DNA of 64,000 nt, from the NCBI GenBank assembly GCA_017561575.1, contig JAFZBS010000006.1, forward strand, positions 1-64,000, written 5' to 3'. The position numbers and the translations under genes were made by a program. The first letter of the stretch is position 1, and each line of letters opens with the position of its first letter. The stretch is from Candidatus Saccharimonadota bacterium (GTDB taxonomy: Bacteria; Patescibacteriota; Saccharimonadia; Saccharimonadales; Saccharimonadaceae). The notes beneath the pieces were generated by a model that saw only the letters and a list, made by a program, of their open reading frames with translations, made no database searches and was not told where the DNA came from. Below are positions 1 to 8,680 of this stretch, piece by piece.

Positions 1-312
1 AGTCAATGTATAGCCAGTATAATTATTAGTACTAATACTAAAGGCTGCTTTCTCACTTGCGGATGATGTAGCAAAAGTACCAGTAGGAGAACCCATAGCG
101 AGACTAACTGAAGCTACTGGATTAGTGCTAGTAAAAGTAAGTGTAGAAGCAGTAGGCGTGCCGGCAGTAGCGTTAGCTGTGTCTGTGACAATATATACAG
201 GTACAAATACGGCAAATGATAATGCCACTAAACAAAGACAAGCCAAAAACGAACAAAACCTTAAGACATTTTGATTAAATCTAAGCCAGACTTTTGTTTT
301 TCCAATAAACAC
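1..312 (-). CDS. Secreted surface protein, N-terminal part (runs off window)
   Basis: Reading from a GTG at 312, 104 codons stay open to the window edge. A GGAGG ribosome binding site sits at 322-326, 9 nt before the GTG. The protein has a basic start (VFIGKTKVWLRF), one hydrophobic segment at about residues 19-42 that acts as a signal or anchor, then a Ser/Thr/Ala-rich extracellular stretch. That stretch ends in a NNYTGYTLT motif very like one in the FISUMP protein at 2051 (NNITGYTLT), so both share the same N-terminal beta-domain. The product is probably exported and surface-exposed. The C-terminal domains lie outside the window, so no further function is offered. Confidence 0.75.
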   Translation of the reverse strand, partial: MFIGKTKVWLRFNQNVLRFCSFLACLCLVALSFAVFVPVYIVTDTANATAGTPTASTLTFTSTNPVASVSLAMGSPTGTFATSSASEKAAFSISTNNYTGYTLT

Positions 313-375
313 TTTGTATAACCTCCAATAATTCAATTGTACATGACATTTTAAAAAAGCGCAAGCATCATTTTT

Positions 376-406
376 AAAAAAAGGCCCGCAGCTTTCGCCG
401 CAGGCC
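376..406 (-). terminator. Rho-independent terminator of the 2-TM protein gene
   Basis: On the minus strand a GC-rich hairpin (positions 406-383, stem GGCCTGCGG against CTGCGGGCC) is followed by a run of seven T. It lies just downstream of the stop codon at 422. Confidence 0.8.
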
Positions 407-421
407 ATGGGGGTTTCTCGG

Positions 422-1327
422 TCAAAGACCGAGAGCTTCGAGGATGAGAATTTTTTGTTCTGCCGCGTTGAGCGCAATCTTTTCGGCCTCAATCTCCCTC
501 CAGACGGCAGCGAAAACTTCTTCATAAGTCTCCTCTTCCGGCTGTGGCGTGGGTTCTGGGTCCAAAACAAACACCGGGTTGAAATTGGGCTCGGCAGCAC
601 CTTCGTCTTCTGCCGTTTCTGGCGTTCCAGCCCAAGCCGCATCTTCCCGAAAGATTTTAGACTTTAGCTCAGGCCACAGGACGTCTTCGTCATAGACGGT
701 GGCAGGTTTTACCCCAGCCTCTACTTCGGTCTTTGCGGGCCTCACTCTAACCTTGACCTTGGTTTTCGTCGCGGTCTCAGGCTCGGGCGGAGCGGTAGGT
801 GCTTTTGGCATTTCCTCCATCATCTTTCCGATTTCCTCTGCCAGGAAGCTTTTCATTGCTGCCTCGTCAAAACCCGCGCGCGGTTCGGGCGGAATCTCGG
901 CGCCTTTTGTGTTTTTGACCAAGCTAACGATGCTCGGCCACCTTCCACTATAGACGTTGATCCGCTCGTTTGCCAGGAACAGATAATAATACATTCGCCG
1001 GTAAAACAGATACCGTGCGATCCACATCAGGATAAACACGAGAATGGCAAGAATCGGAACTGCCACCGTATAACGAATACGGTTGATTAGCAGTACCGCG
1101 ATAATCACCACACCCACAACCATGAGCGTCATCAGGAAAAAATCGAGCAGCTTGAGTGGCGTGTTGCGCCTCTTAAACCTTTCTTCGTGCAGGACTTTGT
1201 AATCCAGATCAGACTGGCAATTTCTGAAAGCCCTCTTCCACGAGTGTCGCATCATCTCTTGTTTTTCTACGAAAAAGATTTCGCTTTTCTCTAGCCGCGA
1301 TGGTTTTTCAAGCAACCAATCTCCCAT
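422..1327 (-). CDS. Two-transmembrane protein with long acidic cytoplasmic tail, unknown function
   Basis: The protein is about 301 aa. I place the start at 1327 (or 1330) because the upstream in-frame ATG at 1345 is followed by AGGAGGAG, an excellent ribosome binding site for the ATG pair at 1330/1327. The N-terminal 60 residues are charged. Two adjacent membrane helices follow (around FFLMTLMVVGVVIIAVLL and VAVPILAILVFILMWIA). The last 170 residues are Pro/Glu/Lys-rich and look disordered. No catalytic motif is recognised. Base composition is more GC-rich than the neighbours. It may be a lineage-specific envelope protein. Confidence 0.7.
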   Translation of the reverse strand: MGDWLLEKPSRLEKSEIFFVEKQEMMRHSWKRAFRNCQSDLDYKVLHEERFKRRNTPLKLLDFFLMTLMVVGVVIIAVLLINRIRYTVAVPILAILVFILMWIARYLFYRRMYYYLFLANERINVYSGRWPSIVSLVKNTKGAEIPPEPRAGFDEAAMKSFLAEEIGKMMEEMPKAPTAPPEPETATKTKVKVRVRPAKTEVEAGVKPATVYDEDVLWPELKSKIFREDAAWAGTPETAEDEGAAEPNFNPVFVLDPEPTPQPEEETYEEVFAAVWREIEAEKIALNAAEQKILILEALGL

Positions 1328-1411
1328 CATTTTTCTCCTCCTCATTTTTTAAAGTACAAAAAATTCTCTAACCCCACTTCAATTATACCACAGTTCTATA
1401 TTTTAGTCAAA

Positions 1412-1975
1412 CTAATCACGCTTAGTTGTCAAAGCTTGGACCACAATACCAAAGGCCGAAATACCAGCGAGCATCGGGAAAAATGAGATGCCAGGGTCAA
1501 TCTGTTTTGCCCAGTGTAATACACTAAGTGTCAATACATATGCTCCCGCAATTGATGTCACAACTATGACCGCCGGCTTCATTAACATTACCGCTGTACC
1601 AGCGGCTAGCACCCCCAAAATACTACCAAGCAACATTGTCTGCATCTCGGTGCCAAAGTACTGTGCTGTAATAATCAGTACCAATGCAAATGCTGTACCT
1701 GCCACGCAAATCTTTTCGATCGTAAAACCCATAAACGCTACAAGAATACCGCCGGCGATTGGAAGTAAGTTTTGCCAAAGTGAATTATGCGCAATTTGCG
1801 GGACAGTTGTATTAATCCACGGCATCAGAAAATTAGTCAAATTAAGACCGATAATAAACCAAACAATAAAGAAAGCCACTTTCTTGATCTTGTAACCGGC
1901 AAGAAGCGCAGCAAGACCAGCTAAGGCCATTATTATTAATTGAGCATCTGTAAGTTGTTTAATTACCTCTTCCAT
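1412..1975 (-). CDS. Polytopic membrane protein, TMEM198/DUF4203-like
   Basis: A 187-aa protein that is hydrophobic throughout, with about six or seven membrane helices and short loops. The Gly/Ala-rich helices (LAGLAALLAGYKIKKVAFF and LPIAGGILVAFMGFTIEK) recall the TMEM198/DUF4203 fold, but this is pattern recognition only. The start is supported by a TATAAT on the minus strand at 1987-1982, six nt before the ATG, with no Shine-Dalgarno, so the mRNA is probably leaderless. It is divergent from the surface protein at 2051. The transported substrate, if any, is unknown. Confidence 0.65.
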   Translation of the reverse strand: MEEVIKQLTDAQLIIMALAGLAALLAGYKIKKVAFFIVWFIIGLNLTNFLMPWINTTVPQIAHNSLWQNLLPIAGGILVAFMGFTIEKICVAGTAFALVLIITAQYFGTEMQTMLLGSILGVLAAGTAVMLMKPAVIVVTSIAGAYVLTLSVLHWAKQIDPGISFFPMLAGISAFGIVVQALTTKRD

Positions 1976-2050
1976 GCTTCCATTATAACACTTTTGTTAA
2001 AAATATAAAAAATATTTACATTATAATTTTTATGCTATAATTAAACTATT
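1976..2050. promoter_or_regulatory. Divergent leaderless promoters
   Basis: The minus-strand TATAAT (1987-1982) ends 6 nt before the ATG at 1975. The plus-strand extended -10 TGCTATAAT ends at 2041, 9 nt before the ATG at 2051. Neither gene has a Shine-Dalgarno sequence, so both mRNAs should begin at or next to the start codon. Confidence 0.6.
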
Positions 2051-3556
2051 ATGACGGTCAGACAAAATATAACATTCATTTTAAACAACATAAAACGCCA
2101 TTTAACAGGGAGAGAAAAAATCATAACCTTATCTGCGTTAATCATAACCTTGCTTTTTGGTGGTGTATTGTCTTTTAATATTGTCTCCGCCATGACCTAT
2201 CAAAATGAAATTAATGTACGGTTTACCTTTGAGCCATCACTATCAATTAGTCTTTCTTCACCAAATCTCATTATTTCTAATCTCGTTCCTGGTAATTATA
2301 GTAATAGTAATACTATTACAGTAGATGTTACTACTAACAATATAACAGGCTATACCCTAACTGCTAAAGTAGGTGGTACAGGACAAACTGCAGCTAATAA
2401 TAGTCTAGTTAATACAATATCAAATACTGCATTTACTAGCCTAGGTGATAGTGATAATATTATACTTCCAAACTTTTCAGACAATAAATGGGGCTTTTCT
2501 ACTGCTGCTTCTATTACTGATGCTACTACCTTCTCAGGACTTCTATATAATGAAGATAAAGTCATTAATGCCACTACTAACTATGATGGTACTGCTGCTA
2601 CTGGCTATACTGGTACTAATTCTACTAAGTTTACCATTGGTGCTAAAGCCTCTGCCGATCAAGCTGCTGGTGACTATACTAATGTGATTACGTTTACGGC
2701 GGTGACTAACCGAGCACCAGTATCCAGCATTAATGACCTAAACTACATGCAGGACTTTGCTACATTAACAGGCTCTGAAAAAACTGCTGTGCTTGGCTCC
2801 ATGACTTTAAATCAACAATACCAGCTCATGGATAACCGTGACAATAAAACCTACTACATCTCCAAACTCGCAGACGGCAACGTCTGGATGACACAAAACC
2901 TAGACCATGATATCGTCACTACTACAGGCTTCTACACCTACGCCAATACCGATATCGGTCATGGTGCTACGCCAAATACGTCTGCTACCTGGACTGCTGA
3001 TACGGCAACGTATGCTACAAATGATACGACTTGGAACGACACGGTAGACGAGCCAGAATCCTTCAATCCAGGAGACCTCTGCTGGAACGGTACCATCCGA
3101 AATGATTATGATGGCACAATCGCTACGGATACTGTAGCTTGCGGTAACGATAAACACTACCATATTGGTAACTACTATAACTGGACTGCTGCCGTAGCGA
3201 TGAATGATAGTAGCTCTTATACTACAGATTTAATTGATGTAGATCAATCCATCTGCCCGGCTGGTTGGAGACTGCCAACTTACAGTGGCGATAAATCCTA
3301 TGACAACTTAGTCACAGCTCTCAGCTTAACCGCTGGCGCTTCTGGTAATGTCCAAAACACACCTGTGTATTTCGTGTATGGTGGGTATGGGGGCAGTGGT
3401 GAGTCTTACGCCGTTGGTCACGGTGGCCGTTACTGGTCTTCTGTAGTTAACGCTGGCCCCTTCGCGTATGGACTCGACTTCACTAGCTCTGATTTGGACC
3501 CCCAGATTGCCGGCGTTCGCATCGCCGGCCTTTCGGTGCGCTGTGTGGCTCGCTAA
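2051..3556 (+). CDS. Secreted FISUMP-domain surface protein
   Basis: A 501-aa protein. A membrane segment or signal at about residues 23-48 precedes a Ser/Thr/Asn-rich beta-domain of about 180 residues. The C-terminal 260 residues form a Fibrobacter succinogenes major paralogous (FISUMP, TIGR02145-type) domain. Its landmarks are YQLMDNRDNKTYYISKLADG, VWMTQNLDHD, the DQSICPAGWRLPTYSG block, RYWSSV and a final SVRCVAR. No LPXTG or other cell-wall sorting signal is visible. The gene has an extended -10 box directly upstream and its own terminator, so it is a single-gene unit. FISUMP proteins are expanded in episymbiotic CPR bacteria. A role in host contact is inferred. Confidence 0.85.
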   Translation: MTVRQNITFILNNIKRHLTGREKIITLSALIITLLFGGVLSFNIVSAMTYQNEINVRFTFEPSLSISLSSPNLIISNLVPGNYSNSNTITVDVTTNNITGYTLTAKVGGTGQTAANNSLVNTISNTAFTSLGDSDNIILPNFSDNKWGFSTAASITDATTFSGLLYNEDKVINATTNYDGTAATGYTGTNSTKFTIGAKASADQAAGDYTNVITFTAVTNRAPVSSINDLNYMQDFATLTGSEKTAVLGSMTLNQQYQLMDNRDNKTYYISKLADGNVWMTQNLDHDIVTTTGFYTYANTDIGHGATPNTSATWTADTATYATNDTTWNDTVDEPESFNPGDLCWNGTIRNDYDGTIATDTVACGNDKHYHIGNYYNWTAAVAMNDSSSYTTDLIDVDQSICPAGWRLPTYSGDKSYDNLVTALSLTAGASGNVQNTPVYFVYGGYGGSGESYAVGHGGRYWSSVVNAGPFAYGLDFTSSDLDPQIAGVRIAGLSVRCVAR

Positions 3557-3570
3557 ACCCCAGCCCACAA

Positions 3571-3599
3571 AATATCCCCAGTCTCCTGGGGATATTTTT
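3571..3599. terminator. Terminator between the FISUMP gene and rplA
   Basis: Perfect 11-bp stem (AATATCCCCAG against CTGGGGATATT) with a TCTC loop and a T-run on the plus strand. A-rich flanks on the other side may allow it to serve rplA as well. Confidence 0.8.
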
Positions 3600-3613
3600 A
3601 AAGATTAGACAAT

Positions 3614-4534
3614 TTAGTTATACAGATTCTCAACTTCCACCGACGGACCCATCGTAGTCGTAACGAATACGCTCTTTACATAGGTGCCTTTGAGTGAAGC
3701 AGGCTTCTGCGCTTTTAGAGAGTCAAAGAATACATTGGCATTCTCAAGCAACTTATCAGTGCCAAATGAACATTTACCGAGCCCAATATGCACAATAGAC
3801 TGCTTGTCAACACGATATTCAACCTTACCAGCCTTAGACTCTTTGACGGCTTTTTCAACATCCATCGTCACGGTACCAGCCTTTGGATTTGGCATCAAGC
3901 CCTTAGGGCCAAGGAGCCTTGCATATTTACCAAGCTTTGGCATGTAAGCAGGAGTTGAGATTAGCACGTCAAAATTAATCGTGCCTTTCTCGAGCTGTTT
4001 TAAGAATTCTTCATCTTCGGCGATATCTGCACCGGCAGCCTTAGCGGCTTTGCAAACATCAAGCGGCGCAAACACGGCTACGCGTACGGTCTTGCCGTTA
4101 CCATTTGGAAGTACAATCGTAGTACGGATGTTTTGGTCGGCTTGGCGTGGATCCACACCGAGTCTGACATGAGCTTCAACGGAAGCGTCAAACTTCACCG
4201 GGGAAGTCTTGACAGCTAACTCAATTGCATCCTTAAGATTATAAATCTTGCCCTTTTCAATCAACTTGTGAGCCTCTTGGTACTTGCGACCACGGCGTTC
4301 GAGCTTTGGACGAGTTACTGGCTTGGCACCCTTTGGCTTTTCGCCAGCTGCTTCGGCAGCGGCACGCTCAGCTTTGCGAGCTTGGCGCTCCTCCTCGGCT
4401 TTGACTTCTTCAATATGCTTTTTAGATTTTTTACCAGACTTTGCAAAAGTTTCTGGCTCAGCTGCAGCTTCTTCGGCAGCTTCGACTGGAGTCTCTACGA
4501 CTTCATCTTGAGTTTTGACCTCTTCTTCGGCCAT
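3614..4534 (-). CDS. rplA: 50S ribosomal protein L1
   Basis: A 306-aa protein. Residues from about 80 onward are a standard L1 of about 225 aa: [11 protein letters not shown], then [36 protein letters not shown] and [10 protein letters not shown] near the C-terminus. The first 78 residues are an extra acidic/basic low-complexity extension not found in most bacteria, a style seen in CPR ribosomal proteins. A Shine-Dalgarno AGAAAGGG precedes the ATG. Unlike the usual rplK-rplA operon, rplA here diverges from rplK and has its own promoter and a leader of about 55 nt, which could hold an L1 feedback site. I could not recognise that site with certainty. Confidence 0.97.
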   Translation of the reverse strand: MAEEEVKTQDEVVETPVEAAEEAAAEPETFAKSGKKSKKHIEEVKAEEERQARKAERAAAEAAGEKPKGAKPVTRPKLERRGRKYQEAHKLIEKGKIYNLKDAIELAVKTSPVKFDASVEAHVRLGVDPRQADQNIRTTIVLPNGNGKTVRVAVFAPLDVCKAAKAAGADIAEDEEFLKQLEKGTINFDVLISTPAYMPKLGKYARLLGPKGLMPNPKAGTVTMDVEKAVKESKAGKVEYRVDKQSIVHIGLGKCSFGTDKLLENANVFFDSLKAQKPASLKGTYVKSVFVTTTMGPSVEVENLYN

Positions 4535-4594
4535 AATTCCCTTTCTGTGGTGCTAGCGGACAAAAATCCTCCCACGGTTAAATTTAGTAGCTAT

Positions 4595-4645
4595 ATTATA
4601 CCAAAAAATTTCACAATTGACAAGAGCAAAAAACAGGAGTATAAT
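4595..4645. promoter_or_regulatory. Divergent sigma70-type promoters of rplA and rplK with overlapping -35 boxes
   Basis: Plus strand: TTGACA at 4617-4622, a 17-bp spacer and TATAAT at 4640-4645, a perfect consensus reading toward rplK. Minus strand: TTGTCA at 4623-4618, a 17-bp spacer and TATAAT at 4600-4595, reading toward rplA. The two -35 boxes share five bases, so polymerase can occupy only one at a time. Confidence 0.85.
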
Positions 4646-4699
4646 ATATGTGTTACGTAAAATGCTTCTAATAATATTAAAAATAATAAGGATTTTGCT

Positions 4700-5128
4700 A
4701 TGGCAGAAAAGAAAGTTATTGGGAATTTGAAACTCAGGATCCCTGGCGGCAAAGCTACCGCTGGACCTCCGGTTGGCTCTACACTTGGTCAGTGGGGTCT
4801 TAATATGATGGATTTTATCAACCCGTTCAATGAAAAGACCAAAGAATTCATGGGCAAGAATGTAATTGTCCACATCAAAGTTTACGAAGACCGCACTTTT
4901 GATTGGACTTGTCTTGGCCAGCCAGTTGATGACCTCATCCGCGAGGCTATCAAGCTAGACAAAGGTTCTGGCAAGCCAAACGTCGACAAAGTCGGTAAGA
5001 TTACTCGTGCTCAGCTTGAAGAAATCGCCAAGAAAAAGATGGACCAGCTCAACGCGGTCGATCTCGATGGCGCAGTGAAAATCGTCGCCGGCACCGCTCG
5101 TTCAATGGGTGTCACCGTCGAAGGTTAA
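4700..5128 (+). CDS. rplK: 50S ribosomal protein L11
   Basis: A 142-aa protein, the normal length. The N-terminal domain carries the conserved KLRIPGGKATAGPPVGSTLGQ block. The C-terminal rRNA-binding domain ends with the expected TARSMGVTV. An AAGGA ribosome binding site precedes the ATG, with a leader of about 50 nt from the consensus promoter at 4617-4645. It is monocistronic here, with a terminator directly after it, whereas rplK and rplA usually share one operon. L11 forms the GTPase-associated centre of the large ribosomal subunit. Confidence 0.97.
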   Translation: MAEKKVIGNLKLRIPGGKATAGPPVGSTLGQWGLNMMDFINPFNEKTKEFMGKNVIVHIKVYEDRTFDWTCLGQPVDDLIREAIKLDKGSGKPNVDKVGKITRAQLEEIAKKKMDQLNAVDLDGAVKIVAGTARSMGVTVEG

Positions 5129-5143
5129 TTCGTCTAACAAAGA

Positions 5144-5172
5144 GCAACAGCCTGCAGGGCTGTTGCTTTTTT
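5144..5172 (+). terminator. rplK terminator
   Basis: Perfect 9-bp stem GCAACAGCC / GGCTGTTGC with a 5-nt loop, followed by six T. Confidence 0.9.
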
Positions 5173-5250
5173 GGTGGTTTATGTTACAATTAAAAGACCA
5201 TCTATCAATGTGCCAAAAGATGGAAATATCTTTAGGGGAGGATATCAAAC

Positions 5251-5730
5251 ATGGCGCAGGAACATTCACAGGGGATACCAGAAGGGATACCATCAAAAAA
5301 GCAACTTAGCCACGAGGAAGAAATGGAACTTCGGCAAAGCACTATCGCCGAGGCGATGAAACTCTGGCACAGCAAAGCAGAAACCTATCGCACGGCACCA
5401 CTGGAGTACAAGTATCTCGCAGACAAACGTCGCAAGACCGGCGTCTATCCTTTAAACTTAGTGTCGAGGGCAGTCTTAAAAGAATACCCGTACATCGAAT
5501 TCTTTTATTGCCTCGACGAAGTATCGGCTAGAGAATATCTCAGTTGGCTCTCGACGTCCGAACTGGTGATTCTGCTAAACGACATTGTCGAAATGATTGA
5601 ATTAAACCCGGCCTACATCGGCATCACCAGGAAAAACATCGAATTGCGATACTTTGCAAACAGGGGCCTGCGCGACACGTATTGTTGTGGCCTCAGAATC
5701 AATCACCGTAATAAAACTAACGATGACTAA
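5251..5730 (+). CDS. Hypothetical protein, 159 aa
   Basis: A soluble, charged protein without membrane segments or a signal peptide. The ribosome binding site GGGGAGG lies 9 nt before the ATG, and codon use and the flanking terminators support a real gene. The middle region (AVLKEYPYIEFFYCLDEVSAREYLSWL) is predicted mainly helical. A late Cys pair (YCCGL) is present, but no zinc motif is complete. I do not recognise the family. It stands alone between rplK and nusG, each unit being closed by its own terminator. Confidence 0.6.
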   Translation: MAQEHSQGIPEGIPSKKQLSHEEEMELRQSTIAEAMKLWHSKAETYRTAPLEYKYLADKRRKTGVYPLNLVSRAVLKEYPYIEFFYCLDEVSAREYLSWLSTSELVILLNDIVEMIELNPAYIGITRKNIELRYFANRGLRDTYCCGLRINHRNKTNDD

Positions 5731-5746
5731 TGTGTAATCCCCCAAA

Positions 5747-5775
5747 AAGGCCGCCTTTTCTTCGAAGGCGGCCTT
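5747..5775. terminator. Bidirectional terminator between the 159-aa gene and nusG
   Basis: Stem AAGGCCGCCTT / AAGGCGGCCTT with a TTCTTCG loop. A-runs lie on the left and T residues on the right, so it can end transcription of the plus-strand gene and of nusG. Confidence 0.85.
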
Positions 5776-5783
5776 CAGCTTAT

Positions 5784-6332
5784 TTATGCTAATTGTTTTA
5801 CCTGTAAAGCATCAAGCTCAACCGGTGTTTCGCGCCCAAACATTGATACCATCACTTTGAGCTTTCCTTTCACCGGGTCAATCTCGGACACGGTACCATC
5901 AAAGCCCTTAAATGGCCCATCGGTAATCGAAACCACCTCGCCCACCTCGTAGCGTACTGAAAACTTAGGATCTTCGACACCCATACGCTTCTTAATCTTT
6001 GTAATTTCCTTTTCAGACACCGGAGTTGGCTGCGTACCAGTGCCGATAAATCCAGTGACACCCGGAGTGTTGCGGATAATATACCAAGTTTCATCTGAAA
6101 GTTTCATATCCACCAGCACATAACCCTGCAATATTTTGCGGTCTACCACTTTGCGTTTGCCATTTTTGATTTCAATTTGCTTCTCTTTTGGCACAATAGC
6201 TTCAAAAATCTTGCCGGACATCTCCACAGTGCCAGTTCTTTGATTGATTGAATCCGCTACCTTGTCCTCATAGCCACTATATGTTGAAATAGCGTACCAT
6301 GAACGAGTTGCATCATAACGGTTTACTGCCAT
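5784..6332 (-). CDS. nusG: Transcription termination/antitermination protein NusG
   Basis: A 182-aa protein. The NGN domain starts with SWYAISTYSGYEDKVADSI and contains the RKILQGYVLVDM strand and the TPGVTGFIGTGTQP loop. The C-terminal KOW domain reads VGEVVSITDGPFKGFDGTVSEID. The length is normal. NusG binds RNA polymerase and the ribosome or Rho. A GAAAGGG ribosome binding site precedes the ATG. It lies 16 bp downstream of secE in the classical secE-nusG pair, but rplK-rplA do not follow in the same direction. Confidence 0.97.
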   Translation of the reverse strand: MAVNRYDATRSWYAISTYSGYEDKVADSINQRTGTVEMSGKIFEAIVPKEKQIEIKNGKRKVVDRKILQGYVLVDMKLSDETWYIIRNTPGVTGFIGTGTQPTPVSEKEITKIKKRMGVEDPKFSVRYEVGEVVSITDGPFKGFDGTVSEIDPVKGKLKVMVSMFGRETPVELDALQVKQLA

Positions 6333-6348
6333 ATAATATAATCCCTTT

Positions 6349-6747
6349 CTATTTACTTAAAATTAAATTAAACAACCAACTAAAGAACAAATCGAGCAGC
6401 CCTATAATAATCATAAATAGAGCGGTATAAACGATAACGGCAAGCACCATTTTCCAGGTCGCTTTGCGGCTTGGCCAACGAACTTGACGAATTTCTCTCC
6501 AGGCATCTCGAAGATACCTAAAGAATGCTACGAATGGGCGGAATAGTATAAATACCTTCTTGCCACTTTTAGCTTTCTCGGCCTTCTTGGCGGCTTTTGC
6601 TGCCTTTTTGTCAGCTTTTAGCTTAGCTCTGTCTTGTTTTTTGTCTTTTACGACCACTTTTTTACGAGTAATCGGCGTCTGCTCATCGTCCACCTTCGGA
6701 GCGGCCGATTCGCCAGCCTTAATGCGAGTGATTTTTGGTTTTGCCAT
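6349..6747 (-). CDS. secE: Preprotein translocase subunit SecE with N-terminal extension
   Basis: A 132-aa protein. The last 60 residues are the SecE core: an amphipathic helix (FFRYLRDAWREIRQVRWPSRKA) followed by one membrane helix (MVLAVIVYTALFMIIIGLLDL). The first 70 residues are a Lys/Ala-rich extension, longer than a single-TM bacterial SecE needs. SecE clamps SecY in the plasma membrane. An AAAGGAG ribosome binding site lies before the ATG. Upstream there is a TTGACA box next to a 6-bp inverted repeat (AGTCTA/TAGACT, about 6779-6795), which may be an operator. Confidence 0.93.
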   Translation of the reverse strand: MAKPKITRIKAGESAAPKVDDEQTPITRKKVVVKDKKQDRAKLKADKKAAKAAKKAEKAKSGKKVFILFRPFVAFFRYLRDAWREIRQVRWPSRKATWKMVLAVIVYTALFMIIIGLLDLFFSWLFNLILSK

Positions 6748-6829
6748 TTTACTCCTTTACAATAAAAATAGTCTATTCACTAGACTTGTCAATAGTATAC
6801 TACGCATGAGACAAATAGTCAACATCTTT

Positions 6830-8581
6830 TCATGCCTTTTGACTCGGGAATAAATAATCAAGGTAGTCGTTTAACATCCTAGCGCCCGAAACGACCGGCA
6901 AATATGCTGCGAGCTGTTTTCTCACCCAAAATTCCAAATCAAAATCATTGTCCCACGCTTGAATTGCTTCCTCCATGCGACGATAAAGCTCCGAAAGCTC
7001 TTCGTTTTCATCCGCCCCACGGACATTTAAGTAGCTTTCCGTTGAGGCATCAGCTACACCGCCATCATGCGTAGAAATCAAAAGATTTAAGTTCGCCACA
7101 TCTTTCATCCAGGAAGTTCCGCAAGCCTCAAGCCCAACAATCGGGATATTAATTGCTGCGTTTGAACCACAAGACAAGGCATAAGCCAGCTTTTCGTCAT
7201 AATCCGCCAAATAATGCACATGTGTTGCCAAATAGCTATCTCTAGAAATCGTCCAAAGTAGCTCGATTAATTTTTTCATCATCGTGTTGTCGCCCGCATG
7301 TACTCTACCGGCAATAATATAGTGCGCACCCCTTGGTTCCAAAACCGCACGGAGCTTCGCCGGGTCACGAAAAGGCATTTCTGGTCTCTTATAATCAACA
7401 AAACGACGCTTAAAATCAAAAATAAAATCATTATCATCGAATCTTAGTATTTTACCATTATGGTCCGGCCTCGAAGCTAAAGTTTCATTCAAAATTCCCC
7501 GCCCGATTGCCTTTAGTGCCCTTATTTCTTGTGCACTGATTTGCTCAACCTTTTCTGCAAAACCGATTTCCGGCATAGTATTTTCGTCGAGTATCTGATC
7601 TCTCTCATATAAATTCATTATTTCTGACATTACCCAACGGTTCATGTCGATGCCGTTAGTGATAGCTTTGAATTTTACTTTATTACCAGCAATGTCGTGA
7701 TAGTTCGCAACTCTGGCATGGAGTTTTGACACACCGCTTCTTAGTTCTGCAATCTCAATCGTTACGGACGAAAGTTTTAATTTTCCATCGCAAAACTTAT
7801 CAGACAACCATTTTTTCACGGCCGGAGATTTTAGATTTGGAAAAACATAGCGCTCAAATTGTTGATAGCCAAATTCTGCCTCTGCTGCTTGAACTAAAGT
7901 GTGGTTAGTATATAAAGTGTGCTTGCGGGTATACACGACCGCTTCATAAAAATCCATCCCATTTGAAACTAGCTCATCTAGCCGTGCCAGCGCCGCAAAG
8001 AAGGTCGCTACTTCATTTAACTGCATAATTGCTGGCTTCACGCCAATCAGCTTCAAAGCCTGATAGCCTCCAAACCCGAGCGATACTTCCTGATAGAGCC
8101 GATGATCGGACCCACTCATGCCGGAGTATAGTTCACCAAAATTTGGCTCAGTCACACAAATAATTTTGGTGCTATTAAAAGTCTTTTGAATCACGTCAAG
8201 ATGGCAAACCCTGCCGTCGCATTTAATGTTGACAGTATCAACATAACGAAATCCAAAAATATTATAATCTACTAGGCGATGAGCGTCATACATTTTGCCA
8301 TCTTTAATAATCTGGTGAATCTCGCTGGGATAAAAAGGCGTAATCAGAATAAAAGGCACGTCGAGCTGGTCTGCGACTCTGCGGGTATCTGCAGCAAGCA
8401 CACCAAGACCACCGCCTCCGCGGATACCATTTTCTTGATCGTAAATCTCCAGCGTCCAGTAGGTGTATGGGCGATCTTTTGATAACGATTTGGTTAGACG
8501 TTTCCTCTCCACCGCTTCTTCAAAAACATCGACATCTTCGATATTTTCGAGCGGATGATAAAAATATTCCGTTTCTTCCAT
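6830..8581 (-). CDS. glgP: Alpha-glucan (glycogen) phosphorylase, short form, GT35
   Basis: A 583-aa protein that releases glucose 1-phosphate from alpha-1,4-glucan with a pyridoxal-phosphate cofactor. Landmarks are GGGGLGVLAADT near the N-terminus, TNGIDMNRW mid-protein, a RRFVDYKRPEMPF block and GRVHAGDN. The C-terminal GLEACGTSWMKD block contains the lysine expected to bind the cofactor. It resembles the shorter bacterial/archaeal type rather than the 800-aa muscle type. A TATAAT lies 10 nt before the ATG. The family's usual LNEGH motif reads LNEVA here, a substitution in a conserved helix. It fits with the GT4 and GH57 genes at 45.9-48.4 kb as a small alpha-glucan economy. Confidence 0.88.
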   Translation of the reverse strand: MEETEYFYHPLENIEDVDVFEEAVERKRLTKSLSKDRPYTYWTLEIYDQENGIRGGGGLGVLAADTRRVADQLDVPFILITPFYPSEIHQIIKDGKMYDAHRLVDYNIFGFRYVDTVNIKCDGRVCHLDVIQKTFNSTKIICVTEPNFGELYSGMSGSDHRLYQEVSLGFGGYQALKLIGVKPAIMQLNEVATFFAALARLDELVSNGMDFYEAVVYTRKHTLYTNHTLVQAAEAEFGYQQFERYVFPNLKSPAVKKWLSDKFCDGKLKLSSVTIEIAELRSGVSKLHARVANYHDIAGNKVKFKAITNGIDMNRWVMSEIMNLYERDQILDENTMPEIGFAEKVEQISAQEIRALKAIGRGILNETLASRPDHNGKILRFDDNDFIFDFKRRFVDYKRPEMPFRDPAKLRAVLEPRGAHYIIAGRVHAGDNTMMKKLIELLWTISRDSYLATHVHYLADYDEKLAYALSCGSNAAINIPIVGLEACGTSWMKDVANLNLLISTHDGGVADASTESYLNVRGADENEELSELYRRMEEAIQAWDNDFDLEFWVRKQLAAYLPVVSGARMLNDYLDYLFPSQKA

Positions 8582-8680
8582 TCCACTTATGATTATATCA
8601 CATGTTTTATTAAACGCGTATTATGATTTTTTTCTCCCCTGTTAAAATGCGTTTTATGTTTTTAAAACATAATGTTATGA

